Below, piece by piece: positions 34,023 through 42,670 of a DNA stretch of 64,000 nucleotides. The stretch's first letter is position 1, and the number at the start of each line of letters is the position of its first letter. The notes beneath the pieces were generated by a model, which was not told where the DNA came from, made no database searches, and worked only from the letters and a program-made list of their open reading frames with translations. The position numbers and the translations under genes are program-made. Source of the stretch: Mycobacterium palustre (GTDB lineage: Bacteria; Actinomycetota; Actinomycetes; Mycobacteriales; Mycobacteriaceae); assembly GCF_002101785.1 (NCBI RefSeq), contig NZ_LQPJ01000140.1, forward strand, positions 1 to 64,000, in the 5' to 3' direction.

Positions 34023-35111
34023 ATGTTGCGCCTCGTAGTTGGAGGCCTGCTGATAACGCTGGGGTTGGCGGGTGGATTCGCGGTTTCCGCATGCAAGACG
34101 GTGACGTTGACGGTCGACGGGATCGCGATGCGGGTGACCACCATGAAGTCGCGGGTGATCGACATCGTGCAGGAGAACGGCTACGCCGTCGACGAGCGTG
34201 ACGACCTGTACCCCGCCGGCGACGTCCAGGTGCACGACGCGGCCAACATCGTGTTGCGGCGCAGCCGGCCGCTGCAGATCTCGCTGGACGGCCACGACAC
34301 CAAGCAGGTCTGGACGACGGCCTCCACCGTCGACGAGGCGCTGGCCCAGCTCGCGATGACCGACACCGCCCCGGCCGCGGCGTCCCGCGGCAGCCGGGTG
34401 CCGCTGGCCGGAATGGCGCTGCCGGTGGTCAGCGCCAAGACCGTCCACATCAATGACGGCGGCGAGGTGCGCACCGTGCACGCGCCGGGGCCCAACGTGG
34501 CGGCGCTGCTGAGCGCCGCGGGCGCGCCGCTGCTGGAAAGCGACCAGGTGGTGCCCAGCGCGACGTCTCCGATCACCGACGGCATGGACATCCAGGTCAC
34601 CCGCAACCGCATTCAGCGGGTCACCGAGCGGATCCCCCTGCAGCCGCCCGCGCGGCGCGTCGAGGATCCCGGCATGAACATCAGCCGCCAGGTCGTCGAG
34701 GACCCGGGCAGCCCGGGCACGCAGGACGTGACGTTCGCCGTGGCGACCGTCAACGGGGTCGAGACCGGCCGGTTGCCGATCGCCAACACGGTCGTCACGC
34801 CGGCCCGTGAGGCCGTGGTGCGGGTGGGCACCAAGCCGGGCACCGACGTGCCCCCGGTGACCAACGGGTCCATCTGGGACGCCATCGCGGGCTGCGAGGC
34901 CGGCGGCAACTGGGCGATCAACACCGGCAACGGGTATTACGGGGGGGTGCAGTTCGATCAGGGCACCTGGGAGCGCAACGGGGGATTGCGGTTCGCCCCG
35001 CGCGCCGACCTGGCGACCCGCGAAGAGCAGATCGCCATCGCCGAGGTGACCCGGGAGCGTCAGGGCTGGGGCGCGTGGCCGGTGTGCAGCGGAAGGGCCG
35101 GTGCAAACTGA
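34023..35111 (+). CDS. rpfB: Resuscitation-promoting factor B
   Basis: This 362-residue cell-wall lytic enzyme revives dormant cells by cleaving peptidoglycan with RipA. It has a membrane or lipid-anchored N-terminus (MLRLVVGGLLITLGLAGGFAVSAC, lipobox-like VSAC) and three DUF348 repeats (about 37-190). A G5 domain follows (VTERIPL to RVGTKPG, about 200-275), then the C-terminal Rpf lysozyme-like domain (WDAIAGCEAGGNWAINTGNGYYGG) with its catalytic glutamate near residue 292. The start ATG 34023 gives exactly the length I recall for Rv1009. It heads the rpfB-ksgA-ispE operon; ksgA begins inside its end. Confidence 0.96.
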   Translation: MLRLVVGGLLITLGLAGGFAVSACKTVTLTVDGIAMRVTTMKSRVIDIVQENGYAVDERDDLYPAGDVQVHDAANIVLRRSRPLQISLDGHDTKQVWTTASTVDEALAQLAMTDTAPAAASRGSRVPLAGMALPVVSAKTVHINDGGEVRTVHAPGPNVAALLSAAGAPLLESDQVVPSATSPITDGMDIQVTRNRIQRVTERIPLQPPARRVEDPGMNISRQVVEDPGSPGTQDVTFAVATVNGVETGRLPIANTVVTPAREAVVRVGTKPGTDVPPVTNGSIWDAIAGCEAGGNWAINTGNGYYGGVQFDQGTWERNGGLRFAPRADLATREEQIAIAEVTRERQGWGAWPVCSGRAGAN

Positions 35112-36019
35112 CCATCCGGCTCCTCGGTCGCACCGAGATCAGGCGGCTGGCCAAAGAACTTGAATTCCGGCCACGAAAGGCCCTCGGGCAGAACTTCGTT
35201 CATGACGCCAACACGGTGCGGCGGGTGGTGTCGACCTCCGGCGTGAGCCGGTCCGATCACGTCCTCGAGGTCGGCCCCGGCCTCGGTTCCCTCACGCTGG
35301 CGCTGCTGGACCGCGGCGCCACCGTCACCGCCGTGGAGATCGACCCGGTGCTGGCGGGCCGGCTGCCGCAGACCGTGGCCGAGCACTCGCACAGCGAGGC
35401 CAACCGGCTCGCGGTGTGCAACCGCGACGTGTTGACCCTGCGCCGTGACGAGGTGGCCATAGGCCCGGTGGCGCCGACCGCGGTCGTCGCCAACCTGCCC
35501 TACAACGTCGCGGTTCCGGCGCTGCTGCATCTGCTCGCCGAGTTCCCGTCGATCCAGACGGTGACGGTGATGGTCCAGGCCGAGGTCGCCGAGCGGCTTG
35601 CCGCCGAGCCCGGCGGCAAGGAATACGGTGTGCCCAGCGTCAAGGTGCGTTTCTTCGGAACGGTCCGCCGCTGCGGCATGGTGTCGCCGACGGTCTTCTG
35701 GCCGATTCCCCGCGTCTATTCGGGGTTGGTGCGCATCGACCGCTACGCGGCACCGCCGTGGCCGACGGACGAGGCCTTCCGGCGGCAGGTGTTCGAGCTC
35801 ATCGACATCGCGTTCGCGCAGCGGCGCAAGACGTCCCGCAACGCGTTCGCCGACTGGGCCGGCTCGGGCAACGAGTCGGCGAATCGGCTGCTGGCCGCCA
35901 GCATCGACCCGGCCCGTCGCGGCGAGACGCTGTCCATCGACGACTTCGTGCGGCTGCTGCGGCGTTCCGGCGGGCCGCGCGAGCTGCCGCACGTGTCGGG
36001 GCACGCGTCCGTTAGCTGA
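35075..36019 (+). CDS. ksgA: 16S rRNA (adenine1518/1519-N6)-dimethyltransferase
   Basis: This 314-residue RsmA/KsgA enzyme dimethylates two adjacent adenines in the 3' hairpin of 16S rRNA during 30S maturation. It has FRPRKALGQNFVHD, the SAM loop LEVGPGLGSLT, VEIDPVLA, VVANLPYNVAVP (the NLPY catalytic motif) and VFWPIPRVYSGLVRI. The start is uncertain: GTG 35075 or GTG 35084, since the conserved part begins at TIRLLGRTEIRRLAKEL. It overlaps the rpfB end by up to 37 bp. Loss of KsgA is the classical route to kasugamycin resistance. Confidence 0.95.
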   Translation: MAGVQRKGRCKLTIRLLGRTEIRRLAKELEFRPRKALGQNFVHDANTVRRVVSTSGVSRSDHVLEVGPGLGSLTLALLDRGATVTAVEIDPVLAGRLPQTVAEHSHSEANRLAVCNRDVLTLRRDEVAIGPVAPTAVVANLPYNVAVPALLHLLAEFPSIQTVTVMVQAEVAERLAAEPGGKEYGVPSVKVRFFGTVRRCGMVSPTVFWPIPRVYSGLVRIDRYAAPPWPTDEAFRRQVFELIDIAFAQRRKTSRNAFADWAGSGNESANRLLAASIDPARRGETLSIDDFVRLLRRSGGPRELPHVSGHASVS

Positions 36020-36065
36020 GTAGGACCGCGCCTGTGGCAGCGATAGTCTGCTGCCGTGGCTGACA

Positions 36066-37031
36066 ATGTCTGACGGCAACACCGCCGCGCAGTGGGTGCC
36101 GACCGGGTCGGTCACCGTACGGGTGCCCGGCAAGGTCAACCTTTATCTGGCCGTAGGCGATCGCCGCGACGACGGCTATCACGAGCTCACCACGGTGTTT
36201 CAGGCCGTTTCGCTGCTCGACGAGGTGACGGTCCGCAACGCCGACGTGCTGTCGCTCGAGCTCGTCGGGGAGGGCGCCGACAAGCTGCCCACCGACGAAC
36301 GCAACCTGGCCTGGCGGGCGGCCGAGCTGATGGCCGAGCACGTCGGCCGGGCGCCGGACGTCTCGATCATGATCGACAAAGCCATCCCGGTGGCCGGCGG
36401 CATGGCCGGCGGCAGCGCGGACGCGGCGGCGGTCTTGGTGGCGATGAACTCGCTGTGGGAGCTCAACGTGCCGCGCCGCGACCTGCGGATGCTGGCGGCG
36501 AAGCTGGGCAGCGACGTGCCGTTCGCCCTGCACGGCGGCACCGCGCTGGGCACCGGTCGGGGTGAGGAGCTAGCAACGGTGTTGTCCCGCAATAGCTTTC
36601 ACTGGGTGCTCGCCTTCGCCGACGGGGAGCTGCTCACCCCGAAGGTGTTCGCCGAGCTGGACCGGCTGCGTCGGGCGCCGCAAAGGGGCAAGGCTTTACC
36701 GCGGCTCGCCGAGCCGGGGCCGGTGCTGGCGGCGCTGGCCGCGGGGGATCCCGAGCGGTTGGCGCCGCTGTTGGGCAACGAAATGCAGGCGGCCGCGGTG
36801 AGCCTGGCGCCCAAGCTGCGACACGCGCTGCGCGCCGGTGTGGAGGCCGGGGCATTGGCCGGGATCGTCTCCGGCTCCGGCCCCACGTGCGCGTTCCTGT
36901 GCACCTCGGCGGCCGCCGCCGTCGACGTCGGCGCCCGGCTGTCGGGCGCGGGCGTGTGCCGGACGGTCCGGGTCGCCACCGGGCCGGTGCCGGGAGCGCG
37001 GGTGGTGCCGGGGCCGATGACCGAGAACTGA
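36066..37031 (+). CDS. ispE: 4-diphosphocytidyl-2-C-methyl-D-erythritol kinase
   Basis: This GHMP kinase of the MEP isoprenoid pathway phosphorylates CDP-methylerythritol. The 321-residue form starts at ATG 36066; a GTG at 36096 would give 311 residues, closer to the M. tuberculosis protein. Motifs are RVPGKVNLYLAVGDRRDDGYHEL, the ATP loop PVAGGMAGGSADAAAVL, LGSDVPFALHGGTALGTGRG and the C-terminal GIVSGSGPTCAFL. It follows ksgA by 46 bp and completes the Rv1009-Rv1011 operon. Confidence 0.95.
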   Translation: MSDGNTAAQWVPTGSVTVRVPGKVNLYLAVGDRRDDGYHELTTVFQAVSLLDEVTVRNADVLSLELVGEGADKLPTDERNLAWRAAELMAEHVGRAPDVSIMIDKAIPVAGGMAGGSADAAAVLVAMNSLWELNVPRRDLRMLAAKLGSDVPFALHGGTALGTGRGEELATVLSRNSFHWVLAFADGELLTPKVFAELDRLRRAPQRGKALPRLAEPGPVLAALAAGDPERLAPLLGNEMQAAAVSLAPKLRHALRAGVEAGALAGIVSGSGPTCAFLCTSAAAAVDVGARLSGAGVCRTVRVATGPVPGARVVPGPMTEN

Positions 37032-37067
37032 ACCGCGTGTGAAATCCCGCTCAATGCGCCGCAGAGT

Positions 37068-37096
37068 TTGGCAGTTACTTAAGAGGAGTTTAAGAT
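37068..37096 (+). promoter_or_regulatory. SigA-like promoter upstream of pks16
   Basis: TTGGCA (37068-37073) and TAAGAT (37091-37096) are separated by 17 bp, close to the housekeeping -35/-10 pattern. They lie in the 269-bp gap between ispE and the fatty-acid-AMP-ligase-like gene. Transcription would begin about 195 bp before that gene's GTG. M. tuberculosis has a small gene (Rv1012) in this gap; I could not support a counterpart here. Confidence 0.45.
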
Positions 37097-37300
37097 AGCG
37101 GGCGGTGACGAGCAGCGGTAAGCAGGACCACTCGAGATCTTTTCGTCCGCCGGGCAGCCCGGCGGACTCGTTGGCTCAGCACCGCTTCGAGACCGAACCG
37201 CTGCCCAACTGTGCTCGCGTGCCTGCTACAAACGGGCACCCAGCTGGCGGAATATGAGATCCCGGGCCTTGGGGACAATGCCGCAACCGAGGAGGCTTCT

Positions 37301-38935
37301 GTGAGCAGGTTTACCGAGAAGATGTACCGCAACGCCCGAACCACCACGACGGGCATGGTCACCGGTGAACCCCACGAGCCGGTCCGCCACACCTGGGGCG
37401 AGGTGCACGAGCGCGCCCGTCGCATCGCGGGCGGCCTCGCCGCCGCCGGCATCGGCCTGGGCGACGCCGTGGGCGTGCTGGCCGGCTTCCCGGTGGAGAT
37501 CGCCCCGACGGCGCAGGGCCTGTGGATGCGCGGCGCCAGCCTGACCATGCTGCACCAGCCCACGCCGCGCACCGACCTGGCCGTGTGGGCCGAGGACACC
37601 ATGACCGTGATCGGCATGATCGAGGCCAAGGCCGTCATCGTCTCCGAGCCCTTCCTGGTCGCCATCCCCGTGCTCGAGCAGATGGGCATCCAGGTCCTCA
37701 CCGTCGCCGACCTGTTGGCGTCGGAGCCGATCGACCCCGTCGACGTCGGCGAGGACGACCTGGCGCTGATGCAGCTGACGTCCGGTTCGACCGGTTCTCC
37801 CAAAGCCGTGCAGATCACCCACCGCAACATCTACTCCAACGCCGAGGCGATGTTCATCGGCGCGGAGTACGACGTCGACAAGGACGTTATGGTCAGCTGG
37901 CTGCCCTGCTTCCACGACATGGGCATGGTCGGCTTCCTGACCATCCCGATGTACTTCGGCGCGGAGCTGGTCAAGGTCACCCCGATGGACTTCCTGCGCG
38001 ACACGCTGCTGTGGGCCAAGCTCATCGACAAGTACAAGGGCACCATGACGGCGGCCCCGAACTTCGCCTATGCGCTGCTGGCCAAGCGGTTGCGCCGCAA
38101 CGCCAAGCCCGGCGACTTCGACCTGTCGACCCTGCGGTTCGCGCTGTCGGGCGCCGAGCCCGTCGAGCCCGCCGACGTCGAGGATCTGCTGGACGCGGGC
38201 AAGCCGTTCGGCCTGAAGCCCTCGGCGATCCTGCCGGCCTACGGGATGGCCGAGACGACGCTGGCCGTGTCCTTCTCGAAGTGCAACTCGGGTCTGGTCG
38301 TCGACGAGGTGGACGCCGACCTGCTGGCCGCGCTGCGCCGGGCCGTGCCCGCCACCAAGGGCAACACCCGCCGGCTGGCCACGCTGGGCCCGTTGCTCAA
38401 GGACCTCGAGGCGCGCATCGTAGACGAGAACGGCAACGTGATGCCCGCGCGCGGCGTCGGCGTGATCGAGCTGCGCGGCGAGTCGCTGACGCCGGGCTAC
38501 CTGACCATGGGCGGTTTCATCCCGGCCCAGGACGAGCACGGCTGGTATGACACCGGCGACCTCGGCTACCTGACCGAGGAGGGCCACATCGTCGTGTGCG
38601 GCCGCGTCAAGGACGTGATCATCATGGCCGGCCGCAACATCTATCCGACCGACATCGAGCGGGCCGCCTGCCGCGTCGAGGGCGTGCGGCCCGGCTGCGC
38701 GGTCGCGGTGCGCCTGGACGCCGGCCACTCGCGCGAGACGTTCGCCGTCGCCGTCGAGTCCAACGCCTGGCAGGACCCGGCCGAGGTGCGCCGCATCGAA
38801 CACCAGGTTGCCCACGAGGTGGTGGCCGAGGTCGACGTGCGGCCGCGCAACGTCGTGGTGCTGGGTCCGGGCACCATCCCGAAGACCCCGTCGGGCAAGC
38901 TGCGCCGCTCGAACTCGGTCACCCTGGTCAGCTGA
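37301..38935 (+). CDS. pks16: Acyl-CoA/acyl-AMP ligase family protein Pks16
   Basis: This 544-residue adenylate-forming enzyme is the same length as Rv1013. Its signatures are LMQLTSGSTGSPKAVQITHRN (AMP-binding P-loop), LPAYGMAETTLAVSF, GWYDTGDLGYL and GRVKDVIIMAGRNIYPTDIE. The C-terminal catalytic lysine is in PKTPSGKLRRS. Despite its name it is not a polyketide synthase; it activates an acid, probably a fatty acid. The start is GTG 37301 behind GAGGAGG-type bases (CGAGGAGGCTTCT). It may provide acyl-adenylates for lipid synthesis; the substrate is unknown. Confidence 0.93.
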   Translation: MSRFTEKMYRNARTTTTGMVTGEPHEPVRHTWGEVHERARRIAGGLAAAGIGLGDAVGVLAGFPVEIAPTAQGLWMRGASLTMLHQPTPRTDLAVWAEDTMTVIGMIEAKAVIVSEPFLVAIPVLEQMGIQVLTVADLLASEPIDPVDVGEDDLALMQLTSGSTGSPKAVQITHRNIYSNAEAMFIGAEYDVDKDVMVSWLPCFHDMGMVGFLTIPMYFGAELVKVTPMDFLRDTLLWAKLIDKYKGTMTAAPNFAYALLAKRLRRNAKPGDFDLSTLRFALSGAEPVEPADVEDLLDAGKPFGLKPSAILPAYGMAETTLAVSFSKCNSGLVVDEVDADLLAALRRAVPATKGNTRRLATLGPLLKDLEARIVDENGNVMPARGVGVIELRGESLTPGYLTMGGFIPAQDEHGWYDTGDLGYLTEEGHIVVCGRVKDVIIMAGRNIYPTDIERAACRVEGVRPGCAVAVRLDAGHSRETFAVAVESNAWQDPAEVRRIEHQVAHEVVAEVDVRPRNVVVLGPGTIPKTPSGKLRRSNSVTLVS

Positions 38936-39037
38936 TAGGCCGCTTTCCGCCGCCTTTCCCCGCCGCGAGCGTGCGCAGATTGCCACGGTTTGCCGGCGTG
39001 CCGCCGTACAGACACGCACGGTCGCGGTCGAAATCAA

Positions 39038-39637
39038 TCACGCCAGCGGCGACAGTCCCGCGCGCACCAGGTCCAGGCAGCTGGCCGTAATCGCGCCGAG
39101 ATCGTCGGCGCAGCCGTTGCGTCCCCACGTCTCCACCGCCACCACCAGGGCCGCGGCCAGGGTGGCGCCCGCGACGTTGGCACCCAGATCGATGTTTTCC
39201 ACGTCGGGGTGGCGCCGCCGCACGAAGTCGGTGATGACCGCGGCGAACGACGACTGGACGACGCGCAGGTGGCCGGCGATCTGTTCCCCGGTGATCAGTT
39301 CGGCGCGGGCGAGCGCGGCCTGCCGAACCACCTCGATGTCGTGCGGGTAGCTTTGGACGCTGGCCAACACCGCCTCGAACAGCGACTCGGTGGGCGGGCG
39401 TCGCGCCAGCGCGTCGGCCAGCCACTCCACCCGGGTGTCGTAGTCCTGGAACAGCACGGCTTCCTTGGTCGGAAAGTGCCGGAAGAAGGTGCGCTCGGTG
39501 ACGCCGGCTTCGCGCGCGAGCTGCTGCACCGTGACGTTGCCGAAGCCGTCGCTCGCGAACCTCTTCAGCGCGACCTGCCGCAGCGCCTCACGGGTCCTGG
39601 CGCGGCGCAGCTGGTGCAGGTTCGGCCGCTCGCTCAT
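39038..39637 (-). CDS. TetR-family regulator divergent from FAD oxidoreductase
   Basis: This 199-residue regulator has an N-terminal HTH (TREALRQVALKRFASDGFGNVTVQQLAREAGVTERTFFRHF, about 13-55) with the TERTFFRHFPTKEAVL pattern of common mycobacterial TetRs. The ATG 39637 start is chosen because the longer frame would run across the palindrome at 39689-39702 and the divergent promoter. It lies back to back with the oxidoreductase gene (77 bp between starts) and probably represses both. Confidence 0.88.
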   Translation of the reverse strand: MSERPNLHQLRRARTREALRQVALKRFASDGFGNVTVQQLAREAGVTERTFFRHFPTKEAVLFQDYDTRVEWLADALARRPPTESLFEAVLASVQSYPHDIEVVRQAALARAELITGEQIAGHLRVVQSSFAAVITDFVRRRHPDVENIDLGANVAGATLAAALVVAVETWGRNGCADDLGAITASCLDLVRAGLSPLA

Positions 39638-39688
39638 GCCTCGCATCCCATCACAGCCGGATCCGTCAGCGCTGACATGTTCACATTG

Positions 39689-39702
39689 TGTCAGTACTGA
39701 CA
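39689..39702. promoter_or_regulatory. 14-bp perfect palindrome, TetR operator candidate
   Basis: TGTCAGTACTGACA is a perfect 14-bp palindrome midway between the divergent TetR and FAD-oxidoreductase genes, 13 bp before the ATG at 39715. A second TGACA half-site lies at 39673-39677. Such TGTCAGTACTGACA-type sites are typical targets of autoregulating TetR proteins. Because it overlaps the region just before the oxidoreductase start, a bound repressor should block that gene directly. Confidence 0.7.
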
Positions 39703-39714
39703 TATTCTCGGCCC

Positions 39715-41280
39715 ATGACGGATTATGACGCGATCGTGGTCGGTGCGGGGCACAACGGGCTGACGGCGGCGGCGGTGCTGCAGCGCGCGGGGCTGCGCAC
39801 GCTGTGCCTGGAGGCCAACAGCTACACCGGCGGCATGGCGGCCACGGTCGAGCTGATCGACGGATTCCATTACGAGATCGCGGGTTCGGTGCAGTTTCCC
39901 ACCGCGCCCCAGATCAGCGAGGAGCTCGGGCTCGACACCCTGCCCACCATCGACGCCGAAATCCAGTCGGTCAACCTCGGCGACCACGGCGAAGAACCGA
40001 TGATCTTCTACCGCGATCCGATCCGGCTGATGACCCACCTGGCGGAAAAACTCGGTGCCGACGCCGTCACGGGAATGGCCGAGATGATCGGCTGGAGCCA
40101 AGGCCCGGCCAAGGCCCTCGGCCGGTTCGAGGTGCGCACCCCGCCCAAGACCATCGACGAGATGTATGCCTGCGCGGCAAACGAATCCGAGCGCCGGGCC
40201 ATCCACGAGATGCTCTTCGGCACGGCGATGGACCCCATCGACCGCTTCTTCCCCGACAGGGACAAGCACGCGGTGCTGCGCGGGATGCTCGCCTTCCTCG
40301 CCGTCAACTCCACCTATCGCGGGCCGTATACCCCCGGCAGCGCAACGTGTTTGGCGTTCGCGCTGGCCGTCCCGAACGACGGCGCGGCGATGATGACCAA
40401 ACTCGAAGGCGGGATCGGGGCGCTGTGCAAGCACCTGCACGGGCTGTTCGTCTCCCACGGCGGCGAGGTCAGGTGCCGGGCGAAGGTCGACAAGATTCTG
40501 GTCGAGAACGCCGCGGTGACCGGCGTGCGGCTGCGCGACGGCTCGGAAGTCAGGGCGCCAGTGGTGATTTCCAACCTGTCGCCCGATTTGACGCTGATTG
40601 ACCTCGTCGGCGTCGAGCACGTGCCCGCAGACCTGGTCAGCCGGCTGGGCGGGCGCGACCACCGGGCGTCGTTCGTGCAGATCCACTTCGCCCTCGACGG
40701 CCTGCCCGAATTCGCCCCGCCGTACGACTTTCTCAACGAACCCGGCATGCAGGGATCCGTCGGCATCTTCGGTTCGCCCGAAGAACAGCAGCGCCAATGG
40801 GAGGAGTGCAGGAGGGGCATCATTCCCGACAACCCGTCGATGGGCTTGCAGATCCCGTCCGTGCACGACCCGGCGATGGCACCGCCGGGCAAGCACGCGG
40901 CGAGCGCGTTCGCCTACGCGTTCCCGGTCGAGAGCAGCCGCGACCTTCATGGCCAGCTCAAAAACGTGATGGCGCAGAAGGTGATCGACAAGATCAGCCG
41001 CTACGCGCCCAACTTCCGCGACATCCAGATACGGCACATCACGTTCGCGCCGTACCACATGCAGACGATGTTCGCCGCCCCCTCCGGCGACTTCTGCCAC
41101 GGCCTGCTCCATCCGGACCTGATGGGCCCCAACCGGCCCGGGCCCACGGGCTTCATCGACATGCCGATTCCGATCGCGGGGCTGTACCTGGGCGGCGCGG
41201 GATGCCACGGCGGCCCGGGCATCACGTTCACGCCCGGATACAACGCGGCGCACCAGGCGCTCGACGACCTCTCTCGATGA
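39715..41280 (+). CDS. FAD-dependent phytoene-desaturase-like oxidoreductase
   Basis: This 521-residue flavoprotein of the phytoene dehydrogenase/NAD(P)-FAD oxidoreductase group has the N-terminal DYDAIVVGAGHNGLTAAAVLQRAGLRTLCLEAN dinucleotide fold and VVISNLSP in the middle. The C-terminal segment LYLGGAGCHGGPGITFTPGYNAA closes the FAD site. It acts on an unknown hydrophobic substrate, possibly a carotenoid-like, retinoid-like or lipid compound. The ATG 39715 start follows the palindromic operator. It converges with pth. This pair lies between pks16 and pth, which are neighbours in M. tuberculosis. Confidence 0.88.
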   Translation: MTDYDAIVVGAGHNGLTAAAVLQRAGLRTLCLEANSYTGGMAATVELIDGFHYEIAGSVQFPTAPQISEELGLDTLPTIDAEIQSVNLGDHGEEPMIFYRDPIRLMTHLAEKLGADAVTGMAEMIGWSQGPAKALGRFEVRTPPKTIDEMYACAANESERRAIHEMLFGTAMDPIDRFFPDRDKHAVLRGMLAFLAVNSTYRGPYTPGSATCLAFALAVPNDGAAMMTKLEGGIGALCKHLHGLFVSHGGEVRCRAKVDKILVENAAVTGVRLRDGSEVRAPVVISNLSPDLTLIDLVGVEHVPADLVSRLGGRDHRASFVQIHFALDGLPEFAPPYDFLNEPGMQGSVGIFGSPEEQQRQWEECRRGIIPDNPSMGLQIPSVHDPAMAPPGKHAASAFAYAFPVESSRDLHGQLKNVMAQKVIDKISRYAPNFRDIQIRHITFAPYHMQTMFAAPSGDFCHGLLHPDLMGPNRPGPTGFIDMPIPIAGLYLGGAGCHGGPGITFTPGYNAAHQALDDLSR

Positions 41281-41301
41281 CCGCGCGCCGGATCGTCCGA
41301 C

Positions 41302-41877
41302 TCACCAGGCGTGGACGACGTTCTGCGCCGGCTCCATTCCCCGCTCGATGAGGAGCTCGGTGGCGTCGGCCGCCTGCTCGCAGATCGTCGGGACCTCGGT
41401 GCGCTCGGCGGCGGTGAAGTTCTCCAGCACGAAGGCGGCCGGGTCCTTGCGCCCGGGCGGGCGGCCGATGCCGATGCGCACCCGCTGAAAGTCCTTGCTG
41501 CCCAACGCCGATGCCACCGAGCGCAGCCCGTTGTGGCCGCCCTCGCCGCCGCCGAGCTTGAGCCGGATTCGGCCGAAGTCAAGGTCGAGGTCGTCGTGGA
41601 TGACCACGATGTCGCCCGGGGCCACCGAGTAGAACTTCGCCAGCGGGCCCACCTGGCGGCCGGACTCGTTCATGTAGCAGCGCGGCTTGGCCAACACCAC
41701 CGAGCGACCGGCAAGCCGGCCGCTGACCACCTCGGCGCCGGACCGTTTGTGCGCCTTGAACTTCGAACCGAGTCGCGCGGCCAGCAGGTCGGCGACCATG
41801 AACCCGAGGTTGTGCCGGGTGCGGGCGAAGTTGTCTCCCGGGTTGCCCAGGCCGACCACCAAAAGCGGTTCGGCCAC
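41302..41877 (-). CDS. pth: Peptidyl-tRNA hydrolase
   Basis: This 191-residue esterase releases peptides from drop-off peptidyl-tRNA. LLVVGLGNPGDNFARTRHNLGFMV contains the conserved Asn and catalytic His. PRCYMNESGRQV, VIHDDLDLDFGRIRLKLGGGEGGHNGLRSV and RVRIGIGRPPGRKDPAAFVLENF complete the family pattern. The length equals the 191 residues of Rv1014c. The start is GTG 41877, 11 bp after rplY, so the two are probably cotranscribed. Confidence 0.97.
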   Translation of the reverse strand: MAEPLLVVGLGNPGDNFARTRHNLGFMVADLLAARLGSKFKAHKRSGAEVVSGRLAGRSVVLAKPRCYMNESGRQVGPLAKFYSVAPGDIVVIHDDLDLDFGRIRLKLGGGEGGHNGLRSVASALGSKDFQRVRIGIGRPPGRKDPAAFVLENFTAAERTEVPTICEQAADATELLIERGMEPAQNVVHAW

Positions 41878-41888
41878 GTCGGGGCCGC

Positions 41889-42539
41889 TTACTCGGACTC
41901 TTCGGCGGTCGCCTCGGGCGCGCCGGCCTCTTCGGCTTCCGCGGTCTCGGCTTCCTCAGCCGCGGCCTCGCCCTCGAGGTCCTCGGCGGTCGGCGCGGTC
42001 ACGACGTTGACCACCAGCGTCTCCGGGTCGGAAACCAGGCTGATGCCTTTGGGCAGCGGGATCTGGCCGGCGGTGAACTGGGTGCCCGCTTCGGCGCCCT
42101 CGACCGAGACGACCAGCTGTTCGGGAATCGACAGCGCCTCGGCCTCGATCTCGATGGCGTTGGTCTCCTGGGTGACCAGCGTGCCGGGCGCGGGATCGCC
42201 CTCGACGACGACCGTGACCTCCACGGTGACCTTCTCGCCGCGCCGCACGACCAGCAGGTCGGCGTGCTGAATGGTGCGGCGGATCGGATGCAGGTCGAGG
42301 GCCTTGGTCAGCGCCAGCTGCTCCTTGCCGGCGATGTCGAGCGTGAGCACCGCGTTGGTGCCCGAGTGCCGCAGCACCGCCGCGAAGTCGTGGCCGGGCA
42401 GTTCCAGGTGCTGCGGCTCGGTGCCGTGGCCGTAGAGCACGGCGGGAATCTTGCCGGCGCGGCGGGCCCGGCGGGATGCGCCCTTGCCGGTTTCGGTCCG
42501 CACCGTGGCGGTGAGTTGGTTGACTGCCGACTTGGCCAT
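41889..42539 (-). CDS. rplY: 50S ribosomal protein L25/general stress protein Ctc
   Basis: This 216-residue long-form L25 (CTC type) binds 5S rRNA. The N-terminal L25 domain (TVRTETGKGASRRARRAGKIPAVLYGHG) is followed by the TL5/CTC beta domain (about 100-185) and an acidic Glu/Ala-rich tail (EGEAAAEEAETAEAEEAG). This order matches Rv1015c, next to pth. The acidic tail is common in actinobacterial L25. Confidence 0.96.
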   Translation of the reverse strand: MAKSAVNQLTATVRTETGKGASRRARRAGKIPAVLYGHGTEPQHLELPGHDFAAVLRHSGTNAVLTLDIAGKEQLALTKALDLHPIRRTIQHADLLVVRRGEKVTVEVTVVVEGDPAPGTLVTQETNAIEIEAEALSIPEQLVVSVEGAEAGTQFTAGQIPLPKGISLVSDPETLVVNVVTAPTAEDLEGEAAAEEAETAEAEEAGAPEATAEESE

Positions 42540-42670
42540 CGTGTCGCTCCTCGGGTGCTCTGCCTGTTCGGGGGCACGGCGGGTCGCGACAGTGAGTCGG
42601 TCTCCGTCGATAACGGTGCTGTGTCAGCCACCCTCGCCGTGACGCCCGGCCAGGTTAGCGCATGGGCGGC

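Noticed and set aside
37032..37300. A counterpart of the small gene Rv1012 between ispE and pks16
   Set aside because: No frame with a good start and plausible protein was found in the gap.
37301..38935. Polyketide synthase, as the name pks16 suggests
   Set aside because: The protein has only an adenylate-forming ligase fold, with no ketosynthase or acyl carrier domain.
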